Positions 48,701-58,629 are shown, counted from the stretch's first letter. The stretch: 64,000 nucleotides of DNA from JAJPKK01 sp963844635 (GCA_963844635.1 CAWJPD010000001.1:186001-250000), one strand, 5' to 3'. A program made the numbers and translations. The notes: generated by a model from the sequence alone, not told the origin.

Positions 48701-51586
48701 CGAGCGGCACAGAACACCGCGGCGCTGGCGGTCACCGGCGTCAATCTCAATTCGGCGAGCGTGACGGATGGCGCCGGCAATGCCGCCAATCTCAGCGGCG
48801 CCGCCACCACCTTCTCGGGCCTCGCGATCGACACTGCGACTCCGACGGTGGCCTCGGTGGCGGCCGCGGGCAGCGGCATCAGCAGCGGCGCCGGCGATCT
48901 CGATGCCGGCCATGTCGTGACCTTCACCGTGAACCTGAGCGAGGGCGTCACCGTATCGGGCGGCACGCCGACCCTGACCCTCAACGATGGCGGGGTTGCC
49001 ACCTATACCGGCGGCTCCGGCACCAATGCGCTGACCTTCAGCTACACGGTCGCGAGCGGCCAGAACACCGCGGCGCTGGCGGTCACCGGCGTCAATCTCA
49101 ACTTGGCGAGCGTGACGGATGGCGCCGGCAATGCCGCCAATCTCAGCGGCGCCGCCACCACCTTCTCGGGCCTCGCGATCGACACTGCGACCCCGACGGT
49201 GTCCTCGGTGGCGGCCGCGGGCAGCGGCATCAGCTCCGGTGCCGGCGATCTCGATGCCGGCCATGTGGTGACCTTCACGGTGAACCTGAGCGAGGCGGTC
49301 ACCGTGTCGGGTGGCACGCCGACCCTGACCCTGAACGATGGCGGGGTTGCGACCTATACCGGCGGCTCCGGCACCAATGCGCTGACCTTCAGCTATACGG
49401 TCGCGAGCGGACAGAACACCGCGGCGCTGGCGATCACCGGCGTCAATCTCAATGCGGCGAGCGTGACCGATGGCGCCGGCAATGCCGCCAATCTCAGCGG
49501 CGCCGCCACCACCTTCTCGGGCCTCGCCATCGACACCGGGACCCCGACGGTGGCCTCGGTGGCGGCCGCGGGCAGCGGCATCACCAGCAGCGCCGGCGAT
49601 CTCGATGCCGGCCATGTGGTGACCTTCACGGTGAACCTGAGCGAGGCCGTCACTGTAAGCGGCGGCACGCCGACGCTGACCCTGAACGATGGCGGGGTCG
49701 CAACCTATACCGGCGGCTCCGGCACCAATGCCCTGACCTTCAGCTATACGGTGGCAAGCGGACAGAACACCTCGGCGCTGGCGATCACCGGCGTTAATCT
49801 CAACTCGGCGAGCGTGACCGACGGCGCCGGCAATGCCGCCAATCTCAGCGGCGCCGCCACCACCTTCTCGGGCCTCGCGATCGACACGACAACCCCGACG
49901 GTGTCCTCGGTGGCGGCCTCGGGCAGCGGCATCACCAGCGGCGCCGGCGACCTCGATGCCGGGCATGTGGTGACTTTCACGGTTAACCTGAATGAGGCGG
50001 TCACCGTGTCGGGTGGCACGCCGACCCTCGCCCTGAACGATGGCGGCGTGGCGACCTATACTGGCGGCTCCGGCACCAATGCGCTGACCTTCAGCTATAC
50101 GGTCGCGAGCGGACAGAACACCTCGGCGCTGGCGATCACCGGCGTTAATCTCAACTCGGCAAGCGTGACCGATGGCGCCGGCAATGCCGCCAATCTCAGC
50201 GGTGCCGCCACCACCTTCTCGGGCCTCACGATCGATACCGCTGCGCCAACCGCACCAGTCATCACCTCGGACTCGCCATCTGGTGGCGATGCAGTAACTC
50301 TGACGGGCACGGCCGAGGCCAGCAGCACGTTGACGGTGTTTGATGGCGGTACATCGCTGGGCACAGTAACGGCAAGCGGTACAGGAAACTGGACCTTCAC
50401 CACGGGACAATTGTCAACCGGTGCTCACGTCTTCACCGCCATCGCAACCGATGCAGCCGGCAATGCGAGTCCGGTTTCGCAGGCGATTGACCCCGTGATT
50501 GCCGCCCCCACCCTGTCCTCAATCGCGGTCAACGGTGCCGGTATTAGCAACGGAACCGGCGACCTTGATGCCGGCCAGGTCGTGACCATCACCGTGAACC
50601 TGAGCGAGGCGGTCACCGTAAACGGCGGCGCGCCGACCCTTACCCTCAACGATGGCGGGGTCGCTACGTATGATGCCGCCCATTCATCTGCGACGGCGCT
50701 GGTCTTCGACTACACGGTTGCGAGTGGCCAGTGGACACCGGCATTGTCGATAACCGGCGTAAACCTCAATGGCGCCACCATGGGCGATGGCTTCGGCGAC
50801 ACCACCAATTTGTCGGCCGCACTGACGACGTTTACGGGCGTCCAGATCGACGCCACAACGCCGACGGCAGCGCCAGACCGTGCGCATGGAACGGTCGGCA
50901 TGACGATCACTGCGACCGCGAGTACGGGCGTACTCTCCCTAGCCCAAGATGCTGACACCTCGGACGTCCTCAGCGTGAGCGCCGTCAACGGGCTGGCCGC
51001 GAATGTTGGACACAGCATCGCCGGTGCCTACGGCGGTCTCACCCTCAATAGTGACGGCAGCTTCAGCTATGTCGAGACTGGCACGTCGTTGCCGCCAGGC
51101 GGCGCGGCCGAAGACACTTTCGCCTACACTGTGAGCAACGGCCACGGCGGAACCACCACAACTACGCTAACGTTCGTCATCACTGGTCACGGCGAGACAT
51201 ATGCGGGCGGCAACAGCGGCGCCACCATCCAAGGCGGCAATGGCAGCTATGTCCTCGACGGGAGTGCTGGAAACGACAGCGTGAATGCCGGCACGCAGGC
51301 CCAGTTGCTCATTGGTGGGCCGGGCGACACGCTGAACGGCAACACCAAATATAACGACACCTTCGTGTTCGGGCCTAACTTCGGCACGGAGACAATCAAC
51401 AATTTCAATCCGAGCCTCCAGGTCATCGAGCTGCCGAAGTCGGACTTTGCGAGCTTCGCGGCAGTGATGGCTGATGCCCACCAGACCGCAACTGGCGTCG
51501 TGATCACGCTCGATGCGCACGACCAGATTACGTTAAACAACATGAAGCTTGCGGCCCTACATCCCAGTGATTTCGCTTTTGTGTGA
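45778..51586 (+). pseudogene. very large type I-secreted repeat protein with N-terminal Cys/His domain
   Basis: After correction for four indels the product is about 1936 aa. ATG at 45778 follows GGAG; there is no N-terminal signal peptide. Residues about 175-300 form a papain/CHAP-like module with Cys194 (DEGCWVLASNISAEAGASL), His260 (SGSGHITTVVSG) and Asp276-Asn277 (EVVDNAVLG). Nine near-identical repeats of 117 residues follow (each with LDAGHVVTFTVNLSEAVTV and NLSGAATTFSGLAIDT), then an Ig-like module, a divergent tenth repeat and a cadherin/VCBS-like part (YGGLTLNSDGSFSYVETGT). The C-terminal secretion region is rich in Gly, Asp and Asn (GGPGDTLNGNTKYNDTFVFG). The frame breaks at about 47650, 47875, 48602 and 48710. 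The transporter genes lie directly downstream. Confidence 0.85.
47092..50245 (+). repeat. nine tandem 351-bp coding repeats
   Basis: Units start near 47092, 47441, 47792, 48142, 48493, 48844, 49195, 49546 and 49897, at a spacing of 350-351 bp (117 codons). They are nearly identical at the DNA level, including at silent positions, which indicates recent duplication or gene conversion. A tenth, clearly diverged unit lies at about 50510-50860. Confidence 0.92.
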
Positions 51587-51657
51587 AGGCTTCCTTTACC
51601 ACAATATTTTGATGCACCCTCGCGAACTAGCCTCCGCGTCGAAGCCTTAACTCGAGC

Positions 51658-53457
51658 ATGTTAGGAAGAGGCCGATTTCGCCGGGGCACACCAATGCTTC
51701 AATCTGCTCAGGGGACCCGACCGGGGATGGACTCGCGCGAGCTTGCGGACGCGCTGAAGGCGTGCCGCTATGCATTCGTTGGAGTCGGGATTTTTAGTTG
51801 CCTGATCAACGTGCTACTGTTGACGGGGTCGTTCTACATGCTCGAGGTCTACGATCGGGTGCTGCCGAGCCGCAGCGTTCCCACCCTGATAGGCCTGACG
51901 TCGCTCGCGATTTTGTTATTCGTTTTTCTCGGCGTGCTCGATCTCGTTCGCGGGCGTTTGCTGGTGCGGATCGGCAGGTCGCTTGACGACAGTCTCAGCG
52001 GACGCGTGTACGACGCAATTGTGCGACTGTCATTAAAGGCCGGCAATCGCCTCGAGGGCACCCAGCCGCTGAGCGACCTCGATACGATACGCACGTTTCT
52101 CTCCGGCGCCGGCCCGACGGCGCTGTTCGATTTACCGTGGATGCCACTCTATCTCATCATCTGTTTCGCATTTCATGTGCTCATCGGAACGACCGCTCTC
52201 TTTGGCGCCTTGTTTCTCGTGGTCCTCACGCTGCTGACGGAGCATGTGACGAAGGAGCCGCTGAAGGTTGCGACCGCGCAGGCCGCGGCGCGGAGGGGGC
52301 TGGCCGAGCGCAGCCGGCGCAATGCCGATGTGCTCATGGCAATGGGTATGGGGAGCCGGGTCGAACTCGTATGGACAAAGTTAAACAACGAGTACATGGC
52401 AAGCCAGGAGCGGGCCAATGATATTTCCGGCGCGTTTGGCGCGCTCTCGAAGACGTTCCGCATGATGCTGCAATCCGCCGTGCTCGGGCTTGGCGGCTAC
52501 CTCGTTATCAATCAGCAGGCCACTGGCGGCGTCATCATCGCCTCCTCAATCTTGACAGCACGGGCGCTCGCGCCGCTCGACCTCGCGATCGCCAACTGGC
52601 GCGGATTCGTCGCGGCGCGGCAAAGCTGGGCGCGCCTTGCGCAATTGTTGACGCTGTTGCCCCCCCAACGCCGGCCGCTTGCGCTGCCGCAGCCGATTGA
52701 CAGCTTAGCAGTCGAGCATGCGAGCGTTGCACCGCCTGGCGCGCAGCACGTGGTTGTCGATGATGTGCACTTCACGCTTCGCAGCGGCAGCGGGCTCGGC
52801 ATTATCGGTCCTAGTGCTTCGGGCAAATCCTCGCTCGCCCGCATGATAGTTGGCGTATGGCAGCCGGTCCGCGGCAAGGTCCGCCTCGACAACGCCGCGC
52901 TTGACCAGTGGGATTTCGATACGCTTGGCCGCCATATCGGCTACCTGCCGCAAGATCTCGAGCTTCTCGCAGGGACGGTCGCAGAGAACATTGCCCGATT
53001 TGATCCGGCGGCGGATCCCGCGCACGTCATCGCAGCGGCGCGGTCAGCGGGTTGCCACGAGCTGATCGTAAATCTTCGCGAAGGCTACGAAACTCAGATC
53101 GGCGAGCAGGGGGGATTTCTGTCGGCTGGCCAGCAGCAGCGCATAGCGCTAGCCCGTGCGCTCTATCGCGATCCCTTCGTCGTCGTCCTCGATGAGCCGA
53201 ACTCCAACCTCGATTCGGAAGGGGAGGACGCTCTGGCAGGCGCCATCACCAACGTTCGCCAACGCGGTGGCATTATGGTCGTGATTGCGCACCGCCCGAG
53301 CGCGCTCGATGGCCTCGACCTCGTATTGGTGATGGGGCAAGGGCGTCAGCAGGCCTTCGGGCCCAAGGACGAAGTCCTTCGCAAGTTTCAACGCCGCGAA
53401 CAGTCGGCGGCATTGCCGCTCAAGGTGGTTCCAGGCTTCGCGGGCTCGATGGCATGA
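51658..53457 (+). CDS. type I secretion ABC transporter (permease-ATPase)
   Basis: 599 aa, PrtD/HlyB type without a peptidase domain. Residues about 30-330 form the six-span membrane domain: YAFVGVGIFSCLINVLLLTG, FYMLEVYDRVLPSRSVPTLI. The ATPase follows, with Walker A GPSASGKSS (about 383), signature LSAGQQQR (about 487), Walker B VVVLDEPNSNLD (about 508) and H-loop VIAHRP (about 541). FYMLEVYDRVLPS is characteristic of type I secretion permeases. It sits 71 bases after the giant substrate and overlaps the HlyD start, so the three form one unit. The start could also be the Met at 51694. Intact. Confidence 0.95.
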   Translation: MLGRGRFRRGTPMLQSAQGTRPGMDSRELADALKACRYAFVGVGIFSCLINVLLLTGSFYMLEVYDRVLPSRSVPTLIGLTSLAILLFVFLGVLDLVRGRLLVRIGRSLDDSLSGRVYDAIVRLSLKAGNRLEGTQPLSDLDTIRTFLSGAGPTALFDLPWMPLYLIICFAFHVLIGTTALFGALFLVVLTLLTEHVTKEPLKVATAQAAARRGLAERSRRNADVLMAMGMGSRVELVWTKLNNEYMASQERANDISGAFGALSKTFRMMLQSAVLGLGGYLVINQQATGGVIIASSILTARALAPLDLAIANWRGFVAARQSWARLAQLLTLLPPQRRPLALPQPIDSLAVEHASVAPPGAQHVVVDDVHFTLRSGSGLGIIGPSASGKSSLARMIVGVWQPVRGKVRLDNAALDQWDFDTLGRHIGYLPQDLELLAGTVAENIARFDPAADPAHVIAAARSAGCHELIVNLREGYETQIGEQGGFLSAGQQQRIALARALYRDPFVVVLDEPNSNLDSEGEDALAGAITNVRQRGGIMVVIAHRPSALDGLDLVLVMGQGRQQAFGPKDEVLRKFQRREQSAALPLKVVPGFAGSMA

Positions 53458-54765
53458 GCAGCACAACACGAGATTCGGTGAAGGAATTCGATCCGCAATC
53501 ATCTGATTGCGGGGGCAGCGGTGTCGCTGCTCCTCGTCGGGGGCGTCGGTGGTTGGGCCTCGACGACTGATATCGCGGGTGCCGTCATCGCCCAGGGGCT
53601 GCTCGTCGTCGATTCGAGCGTCAAGAAGGTCCAGCATCCGACCGGCGGGGTCGTCGGGGAGGTGCGGGTTCGCGACGGCGATCGCGTCAAGGCCGGCGAC
53701 ATCCTGGTCCGGCTCGACGACACCCAAACTCGGGCCAACCTCGCCATCATCGCCAAGGGTCTCGACGAATACACGGCGCGCCAGGCGCGTGATGAGGCTG
53801 AGGTCGGCGACGCGGAGGCGGTCGAATTCCCCGCTGCGCTCGTTGCACGCATGGATGACCCCAGCGTCGCTCAAGCGATCAACGGCGAGCGCAATTTGTT
53901 CGAAACGCGGCACTACGCGCGCGACGTGCAGAAAAGCGAGCTTAGGGAGCGCGTCGCCCAGCTCAACGAGGAGATCCGCGGGCTTGAGACGCAGCAACAG
54001 TCACGCGCTTCCCAGACCGAATGGATCAAAAAAGAGCTCGATGGCGTTCGCGACCTCTGGGAGAAGAACCTAGTGCCCTTTTCGCGGCTCACGAGCCTTG
54101 AGCGCGAGGCCTCGCAACTCGACGGCGATCGGGGTCAGCTTGTAGCACAGATCGCGCAAGCCAAGGGCAAAATCAGTGAAACCGCGCTGCAGATTGTTCA
54201 GGTCGACCAAGACATGCGCGCCGACGTCGGCAAGGATCTCGCCGAGATCCGCGTCAAGATCTCCGAACTCGTCGAGAAGAAGATTGCAGCCGAGGACCAG
54301 TTGCGGCGTATCGATATCCGCGCGCCACTCGACGGGATTGTCATGCAGTCGAGCGTTCATACGGTTGGCGGCGTCATCATGCAGGGCGACACGATCATGC
54401 TGGTCGTGCCGACCATCGACGTCCTGAGCGTCGAGGTTAGAATTGCACCCCAGGACATCGACCAAGTTTATCTTGGCCAGACCGCGGCGCTGCGCTTCAT
54501 GGCCTTCAACCAGCGCACCACGCCGGAACTGATAGGCGCGGTCAGGCGCGTGTCAGCCGACGTTTCGCAGGATCAAAAGTCCGGCGCGTACTTCTACACC
54601 GTGCGCATCGGTGTGCCGGACGAGGAAGTGCAGCGTCTGGGGGGGCTGAAACTGATCCCAGGCATGCCCGTCGAGGCCTTCCTCCAGACGGGCAACCGCA
54701 AAGCTCTATCGTATCTCGTACGGCCGATCAAAGACCAGATTGTGCGGGCATTTCGCGAAAAGTAG
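53454..54765 (+). pseudogene. HlyD-type periplasmic adaptor, frameshift after ten codons
   Basis: ATG at 53454 overlaps the transporter stop and starts MSSTTRDSVK. An extra G near 53483 then shifts the frame. The adaptor continues NSIRNHLIAGAAVSLLLVGG (membrane anchor), KKVQHPTGGVVGEVRVRDGD and RVKAGDILVRLDD (lipoyl-like), then a long coiled coil (LRERVAQLNEEIRGLETQQQ to EKKIAAEDQLRR). It ends IRAPLDGIVMQSSVHTVGGV and the beta-barrel domain. A GTG inside the anchor (53521) could start a shortened product. HlyD adaptors bridge the transporter to an outer-membrane TolC, which is not in the window. Confidence 0.85.
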
Positions 54766-54858
54766 GGGCTCGCGCGAGCGACCTCACCGAGTCAGGTCGT
54801 GAGATCGAAAGTCCCTGCAAGAAGGCGACTCCTCCCACTTTGCATTTAGAAAATTACA

Positions 54859-54882
54859 CGTGGCGATCGCGAATTCGCCACG
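54859..54882. terminator. hairpin between convergent genes
   Basis: CGTGGCGA and its complement TCGCCACG enclose an 8-base loop, right after the stop of the minus-strand gene (54884) and about 90 bases after the HlyD stop. A strong T-run is missing on either side, so intrinsic termination is likely but not certain. Confidence 0.45.
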
Positions 54883-54883
54883 T

Positions 54884-56497
54884 TCAGCAACAGAAATCGA
54901 ATACAGTCGTCGTTCCGTTGCTGTGCAGATGATGTGTTCCCCTAATCCCCTTTCGAAAAGTTGGTGTGATCACGCGAACACATTTTTCGACATAATTCTC
55001 CTCATCCAGCTTGAGGATCTCATTGATCGAGACCTGCTTCCCGTACATATCGAAGCCCTTTGCCTGGGCTACCCGGAACAGCCGACTGCCATCCCGGACC
55101 AGTCCCGCATTTCTCGCACGACTGGCGTCGACGAACAGCGGGTTTGCCGAATGAGGCGTCCATTCGTGGTCCAGGGGGGAGTTCGCCGAGAAAATGTGCA
55201 GCTCGAGGCTAAAGTCGCCCCATCCGGCAGGATCAATGTTGGTGAACATCCACCAGTTGCCATCCTTCTCGAACAGCATGGTGTCGACTGCGGAAACGTC
55301 TTTCATGATCACTCGCTCAAGTTTCCAGTGCAGCGGAAATTCAAGGCATCTGTAGACGCGAATCTCGCGACTCTCGCTCGTCTCCGGGCACATGTAGAGA
55401 TCGCGCCCATATTCGAAGAGGTAGGGGAACGAGAGATGAAAGGTCTCATCAATTGCCACACCGACCCATGCAGCGCTGTCGGGCCGAAGCTCATAAACGG
55501 ATATCCGCCCGCGCCTAGCTGATCGATCGAAGTCTTCGACAAAACAGAATTCGCGGCCCTTTGAAGCGACGACGAACGGATCGGCAAGGAATCGTCCCGC
55601 TGGATTAGGTATGACAGGAGCAAGCATCGGATCTGTGTGCTTCCAGTCGTTATGCGCGAATGCCACATTCCATGTCGCTTCGCGCCGAAAACATTTTCGT
55701 ACTGCTTTACGCAATACGAGGCGAGCGAGGCCGGCAAGATAACTAATAGTCTCATGCTGCTTCGGGAATTCGCGTCCGTGTTTGGCTGAAGGGGCGCCAG
55801 CCGGAGACGTCGGGAGGGTACCGGTGACCGCGATCTGCTCGATCAACTTTGTGAGGTAATAAGTTGATTTTTCGCAAAGCGATGCCCGGTTGAGCAAAAA
55901 GTAGAACTCGGTCCCGATCCGGCCCTGCATTAATCGCTGAGGCTCGTCCGAGGTTTCAAGCAGACGCTGAATTGTGAATTCCGTCGTATCGTCGCGAAGA
56001 TAGACATTCCAGAATCCGGCGAGTTTGAATCCTGTGTCGCAATGACCGAGCGTGATTATCCCAAGCCGGGCGGCACCAGCAATGTTTCGAGCCATTTCAG
56101 TACTATCGAGCACAACGAGCACATCCAGGTTAAGCCCTTCCGCCTCGCGGACCGCGCTGTGGTCGAGGATGTTGATCGCATGATGCGGCAAGAGTGTCGA
56201 GACATCGAAGGTCCGCAGATAATCACGATGGCGCTTGTTCTTCCTGAGGAGTATCCTCTCGATGCCCATGACGGCTCGAAGCAATAGCTCGGAAGTATTG
56301 GAAGCCGGGCTGTTGCGCTGCCGAGTGTGGCACAACGCGCCCGACATAGCCGACGAACTAGTTTGCGGATGCCGAAAAACGACGAGACATAGCTGCAACC
56401 TTGGGTCAACCTGCAAATGCCTGATAAATTCAAAAACATACTTTTGGACAAGCGTATCATTTAGCGCGATGCCAACTCGAACCGGACCTGCCATCAT
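54884..56497 (-). CDS. GINT1-like protein (formyltransferase-like plus beta-propeller)
   Basis: 537 aa. The first part (VRVGIALNDTLVQKYVFEFI, LNLDVLVVLDSTEMARNIAG, RLGIITLGHCDTGFKLAGFW) resembles a formyltransferase-type Rossmann half. The second (FLADPFVVASKGREFCFVED, GRDLYMCPETSESREIRVYR, GNWWMFTNIDPAGWGDFSLE) has the repeated strands of the N-terminal propeller of plant glucosamine inositolphosphorylceramide transferase (GINT1). Bacterial relatives are found in polysaccharide clusters; their reaction is not established as far as I know. It lies last in the minus-strand cluster and overlaps the GT2 gene by 41 bases. Intact. Confidence 0.7.
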   Translation of the reverse strand: MMAGPVRVGIALNDTLVQKYVFEFIRHLQVDPRLQLCLVVFRHPQTSSSAMSGALCHTRQRNSPASNTSELLLRAVMGIERILLRKNKRHRDYLRTFDVSTLLPHHAINILDHSAVREAEGLNLDVLVVLDSTEMARNIAGAARLGIITLGHCDTGFKLAGFWNVYLRDDTTEFTIQRLLETSDEPQRLMQGRIGTEFYFLLNRASLCEKSTYYLTKLIEQIAVTGTLPTSPAGAPSAKHGREFPKQHETISYLAGLARLVLRKAVRKCFRREATWNVAFAHNDWKHTDPMLAPVIPNPAGRFLADPFVVASKGREFCFVEDFDRSARRGRISVYELRPDSAAWVGVAIDETFHLSFPYLFEYGRDLYMCPETSESREIRVYRCLEFPLHWKLERVIMKDVSAVDTMLFEKDGNWWMFTNIDPAGWGDFSLELHIFSANSPLDHEWTPHSANPLFVDASRARNAGLVRDGSRLFRVAQAKGFDMYGKQVSINEILKLDEENYVEKCVRVITPTFRKGIRGTHHLHSNGTTTVFDFCC

Positions 56498-57704
56498 CTT
56501 TTTCTTCTTTCGGCCGGGTCCGTTCGATCAGTTCTGATCCACCCGGGATTGCGCCTGTCCACAAGGATCCGACCATCAGCCCCGCTTTTGCCAGAACATA
56601 CGGCGCAATCAACCAGATGGTCCGCGCCGGCAACACCTCGCGGCCGATCGCAACCCAAGCGAAGGCCGACGCAATGAGAAATGCCGCGAGGTTTGCAGCG
56701 CTTATGGCGAGCGGCACTTGGGAGAATCCAAATCGTGCGTAAATAACCGTGATCACGATAGCCGTCAGTAGAAGTAACCCGAGCAACGAGAGCGGTGGCA
56801 CCGTAAGATCCAAGGCGAGCGCCAGCAGGTTCCGATCACGACGGGCGACCGCTTGCCGCAGCAAACGCGGGACCATTTCCATAATAACATTGATGTGTCC
56901 CTGTTCCCAACGTCGGCGCTGGCTGCTGACGCTCGCCCGCGATGACGCAAAATGGCTGGTGACGCGCGCACCTGGGCAGAACAGCGGCGCACTTCCCGAT
57001 TCTGCGAGGTCAAGACCAAGCTTAAGATCCTCTACGATCGCTGGGCTAGCTAAGTTGGCGGAGCGAATCACTGGCCAAGAGAAGGCCATGCCTGTCCCGA
57101 CCAACTGGGTAGGCAGTCCGAGCGCAGACAATCCCGACGGACGAAGCCAGTTCTTCACTCGCCAGGCGAATTCCGCGACTTGAAAGCGGATGTTCAACTC
57201 TCCAGGGGCCCTCATTAGGTAAAGTCCCTGGGCGGGGCGCCCCGTTGCTGCGCATGCTGCTCCCAATTGGTCGATCGCACCATCGTCAAGCCTGCAGTCG
57301 GCGTCAATCATGATAACCACATCAGGAGCCCTCGAGGCTAGATGTTGCAGCCCGAAGTCCAGTGCATATCCTTTTCCTCGCCTTGCCAGATCACGGCGCT
57401 CGATAACTTCTGCGCCTGCTGCTGCTGCCAGCACAGCGGTATTGTCAGTGCAGTTATCGGCGACCACGAGCAGCCGGTCGCCGGCCCGCAACTGGCGGCG
57501 GACGTCCTCTATTGTTGGCAGTATGCCCAAACTCTCATTGTGGGCAGGTACCAGGACGGCCACCCGCCCACGATCGGCCCCGGAGAGGGTACGTTGTCGC
57601 TGTTTCAAAGCGACCGCGGCGAGAATCTCAACGAAAAACACGGAGACTGGGATTGCAAGTAACGTCACAGCAGCAGTCAATCCCCAGGTGGTCAGAATTT
57701 CCAT
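56457..57704 (-). CDS. GT2-family membrane glycosyltransferase
   Basis: 415 aa. An N-terminal span (WGLTAAVTLLAIPVSVFFVE) comes first. The GT-A domain follows with VAVLVPAHNESLGILPTIED, VVIMIDADCRLDDGAIDQL (DxD), SPAIVEDLKLGLDLAESGSA (ED) and SQRRRWEQGHINV (QxxRW). The C-terminus has three or four spans (PPLSLLGLLLLTAIVITVIY). The D,DxD,D,QxxRW set is that of processive or inverting membrane glycosyltransferases. The start MEILTTWG is preferred over the upstream in-frame Met (57746) because the protein begins with its anchor. The acceptor is unknown. Confidence 0.9.
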   Translation of the reverse strand: MEILTTWGLTAAVTLLAIPVSVFFVEILAAVALKQRQRTLSGADRGRVAVLVPAHNESLGILPTIEDVRRQLRAGDRLLVVADNCTDNTAVLAAAAGAEVIERRDLARRGKGYALDFGLQHLASRAPDVVIMIDADCRLDDGAIDQLGAACAATGRPAQGLYLMRAPGELNIRFQVAEFAWRVKNWLRPSGLSALGLPTQLVGTGMAFSWPVIRSANLASPAIVEDLKLGLDLAESGSAPLFCPGARVTSHFASSRASVSSQRRRWEQGHINVIMEMVPRLLRQAVARRDRNLLALALDLTVPPLSLLGLLLLTAIVITVIYARFGFSQVPLAISAANLAAFLIASAFAWVAIGREVLPARTIWLIAPYVLAKAGLMVGSLWTGAIPGGSELIERTRPKEEKDDGRSGSSWHRAK

Positions 57705-57792
57705 CGACACGCCTCTCGATATTCCGATGTATCGGGGCCGCTTCACAATCCTTTATCCAGAAGGACAGAAGGTGATCGAAGTCATAGGATTC

Positions 57793-58629
57793 CTATTTCT
57801 GCATGGACTCTTTCTGGAAATAAAGGATGTTACCAATTGCCAACTGGGGCCATTGTATGAACCTGAAGTAAAACATGTTCAGAGCATAAATGAGCCGTTT
57901 GAGCGACCGCGTTGGAACATTGGTATATGCTTCCGTGAACTGGCCAGCTGTGCGTGCCGTCCGCCGGAGACCCCGATCTGCAAGAAACCTGGTGAGGTAA
58001 CTCATGTCAGTCTTCCGGACCAGCAGGCCACCAAATTCTGATGGCATCCAGACTTCGAGCCCTCGTTCTGTTCGCTTCATCTCTGGGAGCTGTCGGCCAA
58101 GGAATATTTTGACAATCCTAGTCAGCCGCTCCCGGACCGCGACATCGGGCGAATGCACGTTGTTTTCGCCAAGGACCATCATGCCTCCTGGTTTCAGGAT
58201 GCGGATCATTTCGCACAGTGCCGCCTCCATTTCGGGGATATGCATGATGACTCCCCAACTCACGACGAATTCGAAGGAAGCGTCATCAAATGGTAATCTT
58301 GTGAGATCAGCCCTCCGCAGTGTGACCTGTTTCTCGAGGCCAGCAGCGGCGACGGTCCGCTGCGCGGCTTTCAATGCCGTTTCCGAGAAGTCAACAGCTG
58401 TTATGCGGGATCCGCTTCGCGCAAGACGGACCGTGTGGTGACAATACCCGCAACCAGCGTCGAGGACGTTATCGGAGGGTCTGGGATTGAGTCGCTCGAT
58501 GATTTGGTTGAAAGCGAAATCATAGAAGCGGTCCATGTCGGGATTAAGGTAATCCGATTCCCACTGAGCATGAATGTCTACGCTCTGCAGGAACTGCTCG
58601 GATTGACTCGCTCGTCCCTCGTCAACCAT
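57793..58629 (-). CDS. class I SAM-dependent methyltransferase
   Basis: 278 aa. Motif I NVLDAGCGYCHHTVRLA (SAM binding) is at about 55-72, then RITAVDFSETALKAAQRTVA, PFDDASFEFVVSWGVIMHIP and LKPGGMMVLGENNVHSP. This is the order of UbiE/COQ5-like and small-molecule methyltransferases. The start overlaps the end of the GT4 gene by eight bases, so it is co-translated within the glycosyltransferase operon. It probably O- or N-methylates a sugar of the polymer or its lipid carrier product; this is inference. Intact. Confidence 0.9.
   Translation of the reverse strand: MVDEGRASQSEQFLQSVDIHAQWESDYLNPDMDRFYDFAFNQIIERLNPRPSDNVLDAGCGYCHHTVRLARSGSRITAVDFSETALKAAQRTVAAAGLEKQVTLRRADLTRLPFDDASFEFVVSWGVIMHIPEMEAALCEMIRILKPGGMMVLGENNVHSPDVAVRERLTRIVKIFLGRQLPEMKRTERGLEVWMPSEFGGLLVRKTDMSYLTRFLADRGLRRTARTAGQFTEAYTNVPTRSLKRLIYALNMFYFRFIQWPQLAIGNILYFQKESMQK

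Noticed and set aside
47092..50245. CRISPR-like array
   Set aside because: The repeat unit is 351 bp, coding, and has no short spacers.
48686..50410. 574-residue minus-strand ORF across the repeats
   Set aside because: It is the complement of the high-GC coding repeats of the secreted protein and merely repeats with them. It lacks start signals and its Gly/Arg-rich composition is typical of antisense shadows.
53149..53997. 282-residue minus-strand ORF across the ABC/HlyD junction
   Set aside because: Contradicted by the clear ATPase and HlyD motifs on the plus strand.
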